From positions 620,001 through 684,000 of the forward strand of contig JAWQEG010000470.1 of the NCBI GenBank assembly GCA_033782935.1: a stretch of 64,000 nucleotides of DNA. The letters are read 5' to 3'. The translations under genes were made by a program, and so were the position numbers. The notes beneath the pieces are model-generated. The model ran no database searches. It was not told the origin of the DNA and worked only from the letters and a program-made list of their open reading frames with translations. The stretch is from Petrolisthes cinctipes (taxonomy: Eukaryota; Arthropoda; Malacostraca; Decapoda; Porcellanidae). Shown piece after piece: positions 1-10,154 of the stretch (positions within the stretch are counted from its first letter, which is position 1; each line of letters begins with the position of its first letter).

Positions 1-1002
1 GCCTACTCCGTGTTAGAGTATTTTCAAAATACAGGCCAAAAACATACTGAAAATCGATTTTTTAGGTGCCCAAAAGTCGATATGTGCATGCATCTTCTGT
101 ACCCGTTTATATCTCAATATCTGGCCCTAAACACCCGAAAATTCGATATTTTGGGGTCCCAGAAGCGATCTGTACATGCCTACTCCGTGTTAGATTATTT
201 TCAAAATTCAGGCCCAAAACATGCTGAAAATCTATATTTTTGGTGCCCAAAGTCAATATGTGCATGTATCTTTTGTACCCGTTTATATCTCAAATTCAGG
301 CTCAAAACACCCGAAAATTCAATATTTTGGGGTCCCAGAAGCAATCTGTACATGCCTACTCAGTGCTAGAATATTTTCAATATATAGGCTAAAAACATGC
401 TAAAAATCGACATTTTAGGTGCCTAAAAATCGATATCTCAAATTAAGGCCCAAAACACCCGAAAATTCTATATTTAGAGGTCCCAGAAGGTATCTGTGCA
501 TGCCTACTCCGTGTTAGAGTAATTTCAAAATACAGGCCAAAAACATACTGAAAATCGATCTTTTAGGTACCCAAAAGTCGATATGTGCATGCATCTTCTG
601 TACCCGTTTATATCTCAAATTCTGGCCCTAAACAACCGAAAATTCGATATTTTGGGGTCCCAGAAGCGATCTGTACATGCCTACTCCGTATTAGAGTATT
701 TTCAAAATTCAGGCCCAAAACATGCTGAAAATCGATATTTTTGGTGCCCAAAGTCAATATGTGCATGTATCTTCTGTACCCGTTTATAACTCAAATTCAG
801 GCTCAAAACACCCTAAAATTCAATATTTTGGGGTCCCAGAAGCAATCTGTACATGCCTACTCAGTGCTAGAATATTTTCAAAATATAGGCTAAAAACATG
901 CTAAAAATCGACATTTTAGGTGCCAACAAATCGATATCTCAAATTCAGTCCCAAAACACCCGAAAATTCGATATTTAGAGGTCCCAGAAGGTATCTGTGC
1001 AT

Positions 1003-2329
1003 GCCTACTCCGTGTTAGAGTATTTTCAAAATACAGGCCAAAAACATACTGAAAATCGATCTTTTAGGTGCCCAAAAGTCGATATGTGCATGCATCTTCT
1101 GTACCCGTTTATATCTCAAATTCTGGCCCTAAACACCCGAAAATTCGATATTTTGGGGTCCCAGAAGCGATCTGTACATGCCTACTCCGTGTTAGAATAT
1201 TTTCAAAATATAGGCTAAAAACATGCTAAAAATCGACATTTTAGGTGCCAAAAAATCGATATCTCAAATTCAGTCCCAAAACACCCGAAAATTCGATATT
1301 TAGAGGTCCCAGAAGGTATCTGTACATGCCTACTCCGTGTTAGAGTATTTTCAAAATACAGGCCAAAAACATACTGAAAATCGATCTTTTAGGTGCCCAA
1401 AAGTCGATATGTGCATGCATCTTCAGTACCCGTTTATATCTCAAATTCTGGCCCTAAACACCCGAAAATTCGATATTTTGGGGTCCCAGAAGCGATCTGT
1501 ACATGCCTACTCCTTGTTAGATTATTTTCAAAATTCAGGCCCAAAACATGCTGAAAATCTATATTTTTGGTGCCCAAAGTCAATATGTGCATGTATCTTC
1601 TGTACCCGTTTATATCTCAAATTCAGGCTCAAAACACCCGAAAATTCAATATTTTGGGGTCCCAGAAGCAATCTGTAAATGCCTACTCAGTGCTAGAATA
1701 TTTTCAAAATATAGGCTAAAAACATGCTAAAAATCGACATTTTAGGTGCCAAAAAATCGATATCTCAAATTCAGTCCCAAAACACCCGAAAATTCGATAT
1801 TTAGAGGTCCCAGAAGGTATCTGTGCATGCCTACTCCGTGTTAGAGTAATTTCAAAATACAGGCCAAAAACATACTGAAAATCGATCTTTTAGGTGCCCA
1901 AAAGTCGATATGTGCATGCATCTTCTGTACCCGTTTATATCTCAAATTCTGGCCCTAAACACCCGAAAATTCGATATTTTGGGGTCCCAGAAGCGATCTG
2001 TACATGCCTACTCCTTGTTAGATTATTTTCAAAATTCAGGCCCAAAACATGCTGAAAATCTATATTTTTGGTGCCCAAAGTCAATATGTGCATGTATCTT
2101 CTGTACCCGTTTATATCTCAAATTCAGGCTCAAAACACCCGAAAATTCAATATTTTGGGGTCCCAGAAGCAATCTGTAAATGCCTACTCAGTGCTAGAAT
2201 ATTTTCAAAATATAGGCTAAAAACATGCTAAAAATCGACATTTTAGGTGCCAAAAAATCGATATCTCAAATTCAGTCCCAAAACACCCGAAAATTCGATA
2301 TTTAGAGGTCCCAGAAGGTATCTGTGCAT
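1003..2329. repeat. 1652 bp-offset duplication in domain I, copy 1
   Basis: This block has the unit pattern 325+501+501 bp. The same pattern starts again 1652 bp downstream, after one extra 325 bp dimer at 2330-2654. The two copies share the unusual dimer in which 'ctccgtgttagaatatt' joins an M1-type left end to an M3-type right end. A few bases differ, for example 'tccttgttagatt' in copy 1 against 'tccgtgttagatt' in copy 2. Confidence 0.8.
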
Positions 2330-2654
2330 GCCTACTCCGTGTTAGAGTAATTTCAAAATACAGGCCAAAAACATACTGAAAATCGATCTTTTAGGTGCCC
2401 AAAAGTCAATATGTGCATGTATCTTCTGTACCCGTTTATATCTCAAATTCAGGCTCAAAACACCCGAAAATTCAATATTTTGGGGTCCCAGAAGCAATCT
2501 GTACATGCCTACTCAGTGCTAGAATATTTTCAAAATATAGGCTAAAAACATGCTAAAAATCGACATTTTAGGTGCCAAAAAATCGATATCTCAAATTCAG
2601 TCCCAAAACACCCGAAAATTCGATATTTAGAGGTCCCAGAAGGTATCTGTGCAT

Positions 2655-3981
2655 GCCTACTCCGTGTTAGAGTATTTTCAAAATACAGGCCAAAAACATA
2701 CTGAAAATCGATCTTTTAGGTGCCCAAAAGTCGATATGTGCATGCATCTTCTGTACCCGTTTATATCTCAAATTCAGGCCCTAAACACCCGAAAATTCGA
2801 TATTTTGGGGTCCCAGAAGCGATCTGTACATGCCTACTCCGTGTTAGAATATTTTCAAAATATAGGCTAAAAACATGCTAAAAATCGACATTTTAGGTGC
2901 CAAAAAATCGATATCTCAAATTCAGTCCCAAAACACCCGAAAATTCGATATTTAGAGGTCCCAGAAGGTATCTGTACATGCCTACTCCGTGTTAGAGTAT
3001 TTTCAAAATACAGGCCAAAAACATACTGAAAATCGATCTTTTAGGTGCCCAAAAGTCGATATGTGCATGCATCTTCAGTACCCGTTTATATCTCAAATTC
3101 TGGCCCTAAACACCCGAAAATTCGATATTTTGGGGTCCCAGAAGCGATCTGTACATGCCTACTCCGTGTTAGATTATTTTCAAAATTCAGGCCCAAAACA
3201 TGCTGAAAATCTATATTTTTGGTGCCCAAAGTCAATATGTGCATGTATCTTCTGTACCCGTTTATATCTCAAATTCAGGCTCAAAACACCCGAAAATTCA
3301 ATATTTTGGGGTCCCAGAAGCAATCTGTACATGCCTACTCAGTGCTAGAATATTTTCAAAATATTGGCTAAAAACATGCTAAAAATCGACATTTTAGGTG
3401 AAAAAAAATCGATATCTCAAATTCAGTCCCAAAACACCCGAAAATTCGATATTTAGAGGTCCCAGAAGGTATCTGTGCATTCCTACTCCGTGTTAGAGTA
3501 ATTTCAAAATACAGGCCAAAAACATACTGAAAATCGATCTTTTAGGTGCCCAAAAGTCGATATGTGCATGCATCTTCTGTACCCGTTTATATCTCAAATT
3601 CTGGCCCTAAACACCCGAAAATTCGATATTTTGGGGTCCCAGAAGCGATCTGTACATGCCTACTCCGTGTTAGAGTATTTTCAAAATTCAGGCCCAAAAC
3701 ATGCTGAAAATCGATATTTTTGGTGCCCAAAGTCAATATGTGCATGTATCTTCTGTACCCGTTTATATCTCAAATTCAGGCTCAAAACACCCGAAAATTC
3801 AATATTTTGGGGTCCCAGAAGCAATCTGTACATGCCTACTCAGTGCTAGAATATTTTCAAAATATAGGCTAAAAACATGCTAAAAATCGACATTTTAGGT
3901 GCCAAAAAATCGATATCACAAATTCAGTCCCAAAACACCCGAAAATTCGATATTTAGAGGTCCCAGAAGGTATCTGTGCAT
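2655..3981. repeat. 1652 bp-offset duplication in domain I, copy 2
   Basis: This is the second copy of the 325+501+501 bp pattern described at 1003. It carries its own small changes: 'gcattcctact' at about 3479 and 'ggtgaaaaaaaatcg' at about 3398. It continues into another 501 bp trimer at 3982. Confidence 0.8.
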
Positions 3982-5297
3982 GCCTACTCCGTGTTAGAGT
4001 ATTTTCAAAATACAGGCCTAAAACATACTTAAAATCGATCTTTTAGGTGCCCAAAAGTCGATATGTGCATGCATCTTCTGTACCCGTTTATATCTCAAAT
4101 TCTGGCCCTAAAAACCCGAAAATTCGATATTTTGGGGTCCCAGAAGCGATCTGTACATGCCTACTCCGTGTTAGAGTATTTTCAAAATTCAGGCCCAAAA
4201 CATGCTGAAAATCGATATTTTTGGTGCCCAAAGTCAATATGTGCATGTATCTTCTGTACCCGTTTATATCTCAAATTCAGGCTCAAAACACCCGAAAATT
4301 CAATATTTTGGGGTCCCAGAAGGAATCTGTACATGCCTACTCAGTGCTAGAATATTTTCAAAATATAGGCTAAAAACATGCTAAAAATCGATCTTTTAGG
4401 TGCCAAAAAGTCGATATCTCAAATTCAGTCCCAAAACACCCGAAAATTCGATATTTTGGGGTCCCAGAAGCGATCTGTACATGCCTACTCCGTGTTAGAG
4501 TATTTTCAAAATACATGCTCAAAACATACTGAAAATCGATATTTTAGATGCCCAAAGTCAATATGTGCATGTATCTTCTGTACCCGTTTATATCTCAAAT
4601 TCAGGCTCAAAACACCCAAAAATTCAATATTTTGCGGTCCCAGATGCAATCTGTACATTGCTAAAATATTTTCAAAATATAGGCTAAAAACATGCTAAAA
4701 ATCGATATTTTAGGTGCCAAAAAGTCGATATCTCAAATTCAGTCCCAAAACACCCGAAAATTCGATATTTAGGGGTCCCAGAAGCGATCTGTACATGCCT
4801 CCTCCGTGTTAGAGTATTTTCAAAATACATGCTCAAAACATACTGAAAATCGATCTTTTAGGTGCACAAAAGTCGATATGTGCATGCATCTTCAGTACCC
4901 GTTTATATCTCAAATTCAGGCTCAAAACACCCGAAAATTCACTATTCTGGGGTCCCAGAAGCAATATGTACATGCCTACTCAGTGTTAGAGTATTTTCAA
5001 AATACAGGCCCAAAACATGCTGAAAATCGATATTTTAGATGCCCAAAGTCAATATGTGCATGTATCTTCTGTACCCGTTTATATCTCAAATTCAGGCTCA
5101 AAACACCCGAAAATTCAATATTTTGGGGTCCCAGAAGCAATCTGTACATGCCTACACAGTGCCAGAATTTTTTCAAAATATAGGCGAAAAACATGCTAAA
5201 AATCGACATTTTAGGTGCCAACAAATCGATATCTCAAATTCAGTCCCAAAACACCCGAAAATTCGATATTTAGAGGTCCCAGAAGGTATCTGTACAT

Positions 5298-6655
5298 GCC
5301 TACTCCGTGTTAGAGTATTTTCAAAATACAGGCCAAAAACATACTGAAAATCGATCTTTTAGGTGCCCAAAAGTCGATATGTGCATGTATCTTCTGTACC
5401 CGTTTATATCTCAAATTCTGGCCCTAAACACCCGAAAATTCGATATTTTGGGGTCCCAGAAGCGATCTGTACATGCCTACTCCGTGTTAGAGTATTTTCT
5501 AAATACATTCTTAAAACATACTGAAAATCGAACTTTTAGGTGCACAAAAGTCGATATGTGCATGCATCTTCAGTACCCGTTTATATCTCAAATTCAGGCT
5601 CAAAACACCCGAAAATTCAATATTTTGGGGTCCCAGAAGCAATATGTACATGCCTACTCAGTGTTAGAGTATTTTCAAAATACAGGCCCAAAACATTCTG
5701 AAAATCGATATTTTAGATGCCCAAAGTCAATATGTGCATGTATCTTCTGTACCCGTTTATATCTCAAATTCAGGCTCAAAAGACCCGAAAATTCAATATT
5801 TTGGGGTCCCAGAAGCAATTTGTACATGCTTACACAGTGCTAGAATATTTTCAAAATATAGGCGAAAAACATGCTAAAAATCGACATTTTAGGTGCCAAC
5901 AAATCGATATCTCAAATTCAGTCACAAAACACCCGAAAATTCGATATTTAGAGGTCCCAGAAGGTATCTGTACATGCCTACTCCGTGTTAGAGTATTTTC
6001 AAAATACAGGCCAAAAACATACTGAAAATCGATCTTTTAGGTGCCCAAAAGTCGATATGTGCATGTATCTTCTGTACCCGTTTATATCTCAAATTCTGGC
6101 CCTAAACACCCGAAAATTCGATATTTTGGGGTCCCAGAAGCGATCTGTACATGCCTACTCCGTGTTAGAGTATTTTCTAAATACATGCTCAAAACATACT
6201 GAAAATCGATCTTTTAGGTGCACAAAAGTCGATATGTGCATGCATCTTCAGTACCCGTTTATATCTCAAATTCAGGCTCAAAACACCCGAAAATTCGATA
6301 TTTTGGGGTCCCAAAAGCAATCTGTACATGCCTACTCAGTGTTAGAGTATTTTCAAAATTCAGGCCCAAAACTTGCTGAAAATCGATATTTTTGGTGCGC
6401 AAAAATTCAATATGTGCATGTATCTTCTGTACCCGTTTATATCTCAAATTCAGGCTCAAAACACCCGAAAATTCAATATTTTGGGGTCCCAGAAGCAATC
6501 TGTACATGCCTACTCAGTGCTAGAATATTTTCAAAATATAGGCTAAAAACATGCTAAAAATCGATCTTTTAGGTGCCAAAAAGTCTATATCTCAAATTCA
6601 GTCCCAAAACACCCGAAAATTCGATATTTAGGGGTCCCAGAAGCGATCTGTACAT
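5298..6655. repeat. Two tandem tetramers (678 and 680 bp)
   Basis: Two consecutive units start at 5298 and 5976 and carry an extra 177 bp M1 monomer, giving 177+177+176+148 and 177+177+178+148. The extra monomer has 'gtattttctaaatac' in the dyad position in both copies, so they descend from one event. The second unit has a 2 bp expansion in 'gcgcaaaaattcaatatg'. This is the reciprocal product expected from the exchange that creates 325 bp dimers. Confidence 0.82.
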
Positions 6656-8651
6656 GCCTACACCGTGTTAGAGTATTTTCAAAATACATGCTCAAAACAT
6701 ACTGAAAATCGATCTTTTAGGTGCACAAAAGTCGATATGTGCATGCATCTTCAGTACCCGTTTATATCTCAAATTCAGGCTCAAAACACCCGAAAATTCA
6801 ATATTTTGGGGTCCCAGAAGCAATCTGTACATGCCTACTCAGTGTTAGAGTATTCTCAAAATACAGGCCCAAAACATGCTGAAAATCGATATTTTAGATG
6901 CCCAAAGTCAATATGTGCATGTATCTTCTGTACCCGTTTATATCTCAAATTCAGGCTCAAAACACCCGAAAAATCAATATTTTGGGGTCCCAGAAGCAAT
7001 CTGTACATGCCTACTCAGTGCTAGAATATTTTCAAAATATAGACTAAAAACATGCTAAAAATCGATCTTTTAGGTGCAAAAAAGTCGATATCTCAAATTC
7101 AGTCCCAAAACACCCGAAAATTCGATATTTAGGGGTCCCAGAAGGTATCTGTACATGCCTACTCCGTGTTAGAGTATTTTCAAAATACAGGCCAAAAACA
7201 TACTGAAAATCGATCATTTAGGTGCCCAAAAGTCGATATGTGCATGCATCTTCTGTACCCGTTTATATCTCAAATTCTGGCCCTAAACACCCGAAAATTC
7301 GATATTTTTGGGTCCCAGAAGCGATCTGTACATGCCTACTCAGAGCTAGAATGTTTTCAAAATATAGGCTCAAAACATGCTCAAAATCGATATTTTAGGT
7401 GCCCAAAGTCAACATGTGCATGTATCTTCTGTACTCGTATATATCTCAAATTCAGGCTCAAAACACCCGAAAATTCAATATTTTGGGGTCCCAGAAGCAA
7501 TCTGTACATGCCTACTCAGTGCTAGAATATTTTCAAAATATAGGCTAAAAACATGCTAAAAATCGATCTTTTAGGTGCCAAAAAGTCGATATCTCAAATT
7601 CAGTCCCAAAACACCCGAAAATTCGATATTTAGGGGTCCCAGAAGCGATCTGTACATGCCTACTCCGTGTTAGAGTATTTTCAAAATACATGCTCAAAAC
7701 ATACTGAAAATCGATCTTTTAGGTGCACAAAAGTCGATATGTGCATGCATTTTCAGTACCCGTTTATATCTCAAATTCAGGCTCAAAACACCCGAAAATT
7801 CAATATTTTAGGGTCCCAGAAGCAATCTGTACATGCCTACTCAGTGTTAGAGTATTTTCAAAATTCAGGCCCAAAACTTGCTGAAAATCGATATTTTTGG
7901 TGCCCAAAGTCAATATGTGCATGTATCTTCTGTACCCGTTTATATCTCAAATTCAGGCTCAAAACACCCGAAAATTCAATATTTTGGGGTCCCAGAAGCA
8001 ATCTGTACATGCCTACTCAGTGCTAGAATATTTTCAAAATATAGGCTAAAAACATGCTAAAAATCGATCTTTTAGGTGTAAAAAAGTCGATATCTCAAAT
8101 TCAGTCCCAAAACACCCGAAAATTCGATATTTAGGGGTCCCAGAAGCGATCTGTACATGCCTACTCCGTGTTAGAGTATTTTCAAAATACATGCCCAAAA
8201 CATACTGAAAATCGATCTTTTAGGTGCACAAAAGTCGATATGTGCATGCATCTTCAGTACCCGTTTATATCTCAAATTCAGGCTCAAAACACCCGAAAAT
8301 TCAATATTTTGGGGTCCCAGAAGCAATCTGTACTCAGTGTTAGAGTATTTTCAAAATTCAGGCCCAAAACTTGCTGAAAATCGATATTTTTGGTGCCCAA
8401 AGTCAATATGTGCATGTATCTTCTGTACCCGTTTATATCTCAAATTCAGGCTCAAAACACCCGAAAATTCAATATTTTGGGGTCCCAGAAGCAATCTGTA
8501 CATGCCTACTCAGTGCTAGAATATTTTCAAAATATAGGCTAAAAACATGCTAAAAATCGATCTTTTAGGTGCCAAAAAGTCGACATCTCAAATTCAGTCC
8601 CAAAACACCCGAAAATTCGATATTTAGGGGTCCCAGAAGCGATCTGTACAT
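6656..8651. repeat. 1996 bp four-trimer block, copy 1
   Basis: The block contains four trimer units (501+501+501+493). Distinctive marks are 'tcgatcatttagg' at about 7211, an M2-like monomer with 'cagagctagaatg' at about 7342 and 'gtcaacatgtg' at about 7408. All three recur 1996 bp later. The final unit has lost 8 bp ('tctgtactcagtg' at about 8330). Confidence 0.85.
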
Positions 8652-8828
8652 GCCTACTCCGTGTTAGAGTATTTTCAAAATACATGCTCAAAACATACTG
8701 AAAATCGATCTTTTAGGTGCACAAAAGTCGATATGTGCATGCATCTTCAGTACCCGTTTATATCTCAAATTCAGGCTCAAAACACCCGAAAATTCAATAT
8801 TTTGGGGTCCCAGAAGCAATCTGTACAT
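8652..8828. repeat. Canonical monomer M1, 177 bp (type example)
   Basis: This is a clean M1 monomer, counted from 'gcctact' to the next 'gcctact'. Its first part, together with the end of the previous monomer, is half-unit B, carrying the perfect dyad GTATTTTCAAAATAC. The rest is half-unit A, carrying 'aaagtcgatatgtgcatgc' with the palindrome TGCATGCA. A hand count of an M1 consensus gives 41 C and 31 G in 177 bp and 7 CpG, so CpG is not depleted. M1 is recognised by four A residues in 'cccaaaagtcg' (here 'gcacaaaagtcg') and by 'ctccgtgttagagtatt'. Confidence 0.93.
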
Positions 8829-9004
8829 GCCTACTCAGTGTTAGAGTATTTTCAAAATACAGGCCCAAAACATGCTGAAAATCGATATTTTAGATGCCCA
8901 AAGTCAATATGTGCATGTATCTTCTGTACCCGTTTATATCTCAAATTCAGGCTCAAAACACCCGAAAATTCAATATTTTGGGGTCCCAGAAGCAATCTGT
9001 ACAT
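8829..9004. repeat. Monomer class M2, 176 bp (type example)
   Basis: M2 follows M1 in the trimer. It lacks one A in 'cccaaagtcaata', which makes it 176 bp and shifts any reading frame. In the trimer region, diagnostic CG-to-CA changes relative to M1 are common ('gtcaatatg', and often 'attcaata' and 'gcaatctg'). It also reads 'gcatgtatc' where M1 usually reads 'gcatgcatc'. M2-like monomers recur through the whole window. Confidence 0.9.
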
Positions 9005-9152
9005 GCCTACTCAGTGCTAGAATATTTTCAAAATATAGGCTAAAAACATGCTAAAAATCGATCTTTTAGGTGCAAAAAAGTCGATATCTCAAATTCAGTC
9101 CCAAAACACCCGAAAATTCGATATTTAGGGGTCCCAGAAGGTATCTGTACAT
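9005..9152. repeat. Short monomer class M3, 148 bp (type example)
   Basis: M3 is 29 bp shorter than M1. The missing piece lies in half-unit A, between 'gtcgatat' and 'ctcaaatt', where M1 has the TGCATGCA palindrome and 'ctgtacccgtttatat'. The matching part of half-unit B is intact, so the short form is derived by deletion and is not ancestral. A short 'atat' homology sits at both breakpoints. M3 has the A/T version of the dyad, ATATTTTCAAAATAT. It closes almost every trimer in region I and alternates with full-length monomers elsewhere. Confidence 0.92.
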
Positions 9153-10154
9153 GCCTACTCCGTGTTAGAGTATTTTCAAAATACAGGCCAAAAACATACT
9201 GAAAATCGATCATTTAGGTGCCCAAAAGTCGATATGTGCATGCATCTTCTGTACCCGTTTATATCTCAAATTCTGGCCCTAAACACCCGAAAATTCGATA
9301 TTTTTGGGTCCCAGAAGCGATCTGTACATGCCTACTCAGAGCTAGAATGTTTTCAAAATATAGGCTCAAAACATGCTCAAAATCGATATTTTAGGTGCCC
9401 AAAGTCAACATGTGCATGTATCTTCTGTACTCGTATATATCTCAAATTCGGGCTCAAAACACCAGAAAATTCAATATTTTGGGGTCCCAGAAGCAATCTG
9501 TACATGCCTACTCAGTGCTAGAATATTTTCAAAATATAGGCTAAAAACATGCTAAAAATCGATCTTTTAGGTGCCAAAAAGTCGATATCTCAAATTCAGT
9601 CCCAAAACACCCGAAAATTCGATATTTAGGGGTTCCAGAAGCGATCTGTACATGCCTACTCCGTGTTAGAGTATTTTCAAAATACATGCTCAAAACATAC
9701 TGGAAATCGATCTTTTAGGTGCACAAAAGTCGATATGTGCATGCATCTTCAGTACCCGTTTATATCTCAAATTCAGGCTCAAAACACCCGAAAATTCAAT
9801 ATTTTGGGGTCCCAGAAGCAATCTGTACATGCCTACTCAGTGTTAGAGTATTTTCAAAATTCAGGCCCAAAACTTGCTGAAAATCGATATTTTTGGTGCC
9901 CAAAGTCAATATGTGCATGTATCTTCTGTACCCGTTTATATCTCAAATTCAGGCTCAAAACACCCGAAAATTCAATATTTTGGGGTCCCAGAAGCAATCT
10001 GTACATGCCTACTCAGTGCTAGAATATTTTCAAAATATAGGCTAAAAACATGCTAAAAATCGATCTTTTAGGTGCCAAAAAGTCGACATCTCAAATTCAG
10101 TCCCAAAACACCCGAAAATTCGATATTTAGTGGTCCAATAAGGGATTTGTACAT

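Larger units (their letters stand above)
1..10154. repeat. Domain I: 501 bp trimer higher-order repeat
   Basis: Monomers follow the order M1-M2-M3 (177+176+148 = 501 bp). Unit starts by the 'gcctact' boundary are 1, 502, 1003, 1328, 1829, 2330, 2655, 2980, 3481, 3982, 4483, 4797, 5298, 5976, 6656, 7157, 7658, 8159, 8652, 9153 and 9654. Most steps are exactly 501. Exceptions are 325 bp dimers (1003, 2330, 2655), a 314 bp dimer (4483), tetramers of 678 and 680 bp (5298, 5976) and a 493 bp unit with an 8 bp deletion (8159). Units up to about 4.4 kb are marked by 'agaggtcccagaaggtatc'. Later units mostly carry 'ggtgcacaaaagtcg', so the domain has two sub-populations. Confidence 0.93.
8652..10154. 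repeat. 1996 bp four-trimer block, copy 2 (three trimers kept)
   Basis: This block repeats the first three trimers of 6656-8651 with the same private marks. The third trimer ends with 'gtcgacatctc' (about 10082), a mark found in the fourth trimer of copy 1 (about 8579). The copy therefore looks like a recombinant of units three and four. It is followed directly by the domain II boundary mark 'aagggatttgtacatgcc'. Confidence 0.8.

Noticed and set aside
8652..8828. TGCATGCA and TGTACA palindromes as operator sites
   Set aside because: They are part of the monomer consensus, and no gene is nearby to regulate. Short palindromes like these are expected in AT-rich repeats.
8652..9152. The GTATTTTCAAAATAC dyad as a series of transcription terminators
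   Set aside because: The loop is one base, there is no GC-rich stem, it occurs in nearly every monomer, and there are no genes to terminate.
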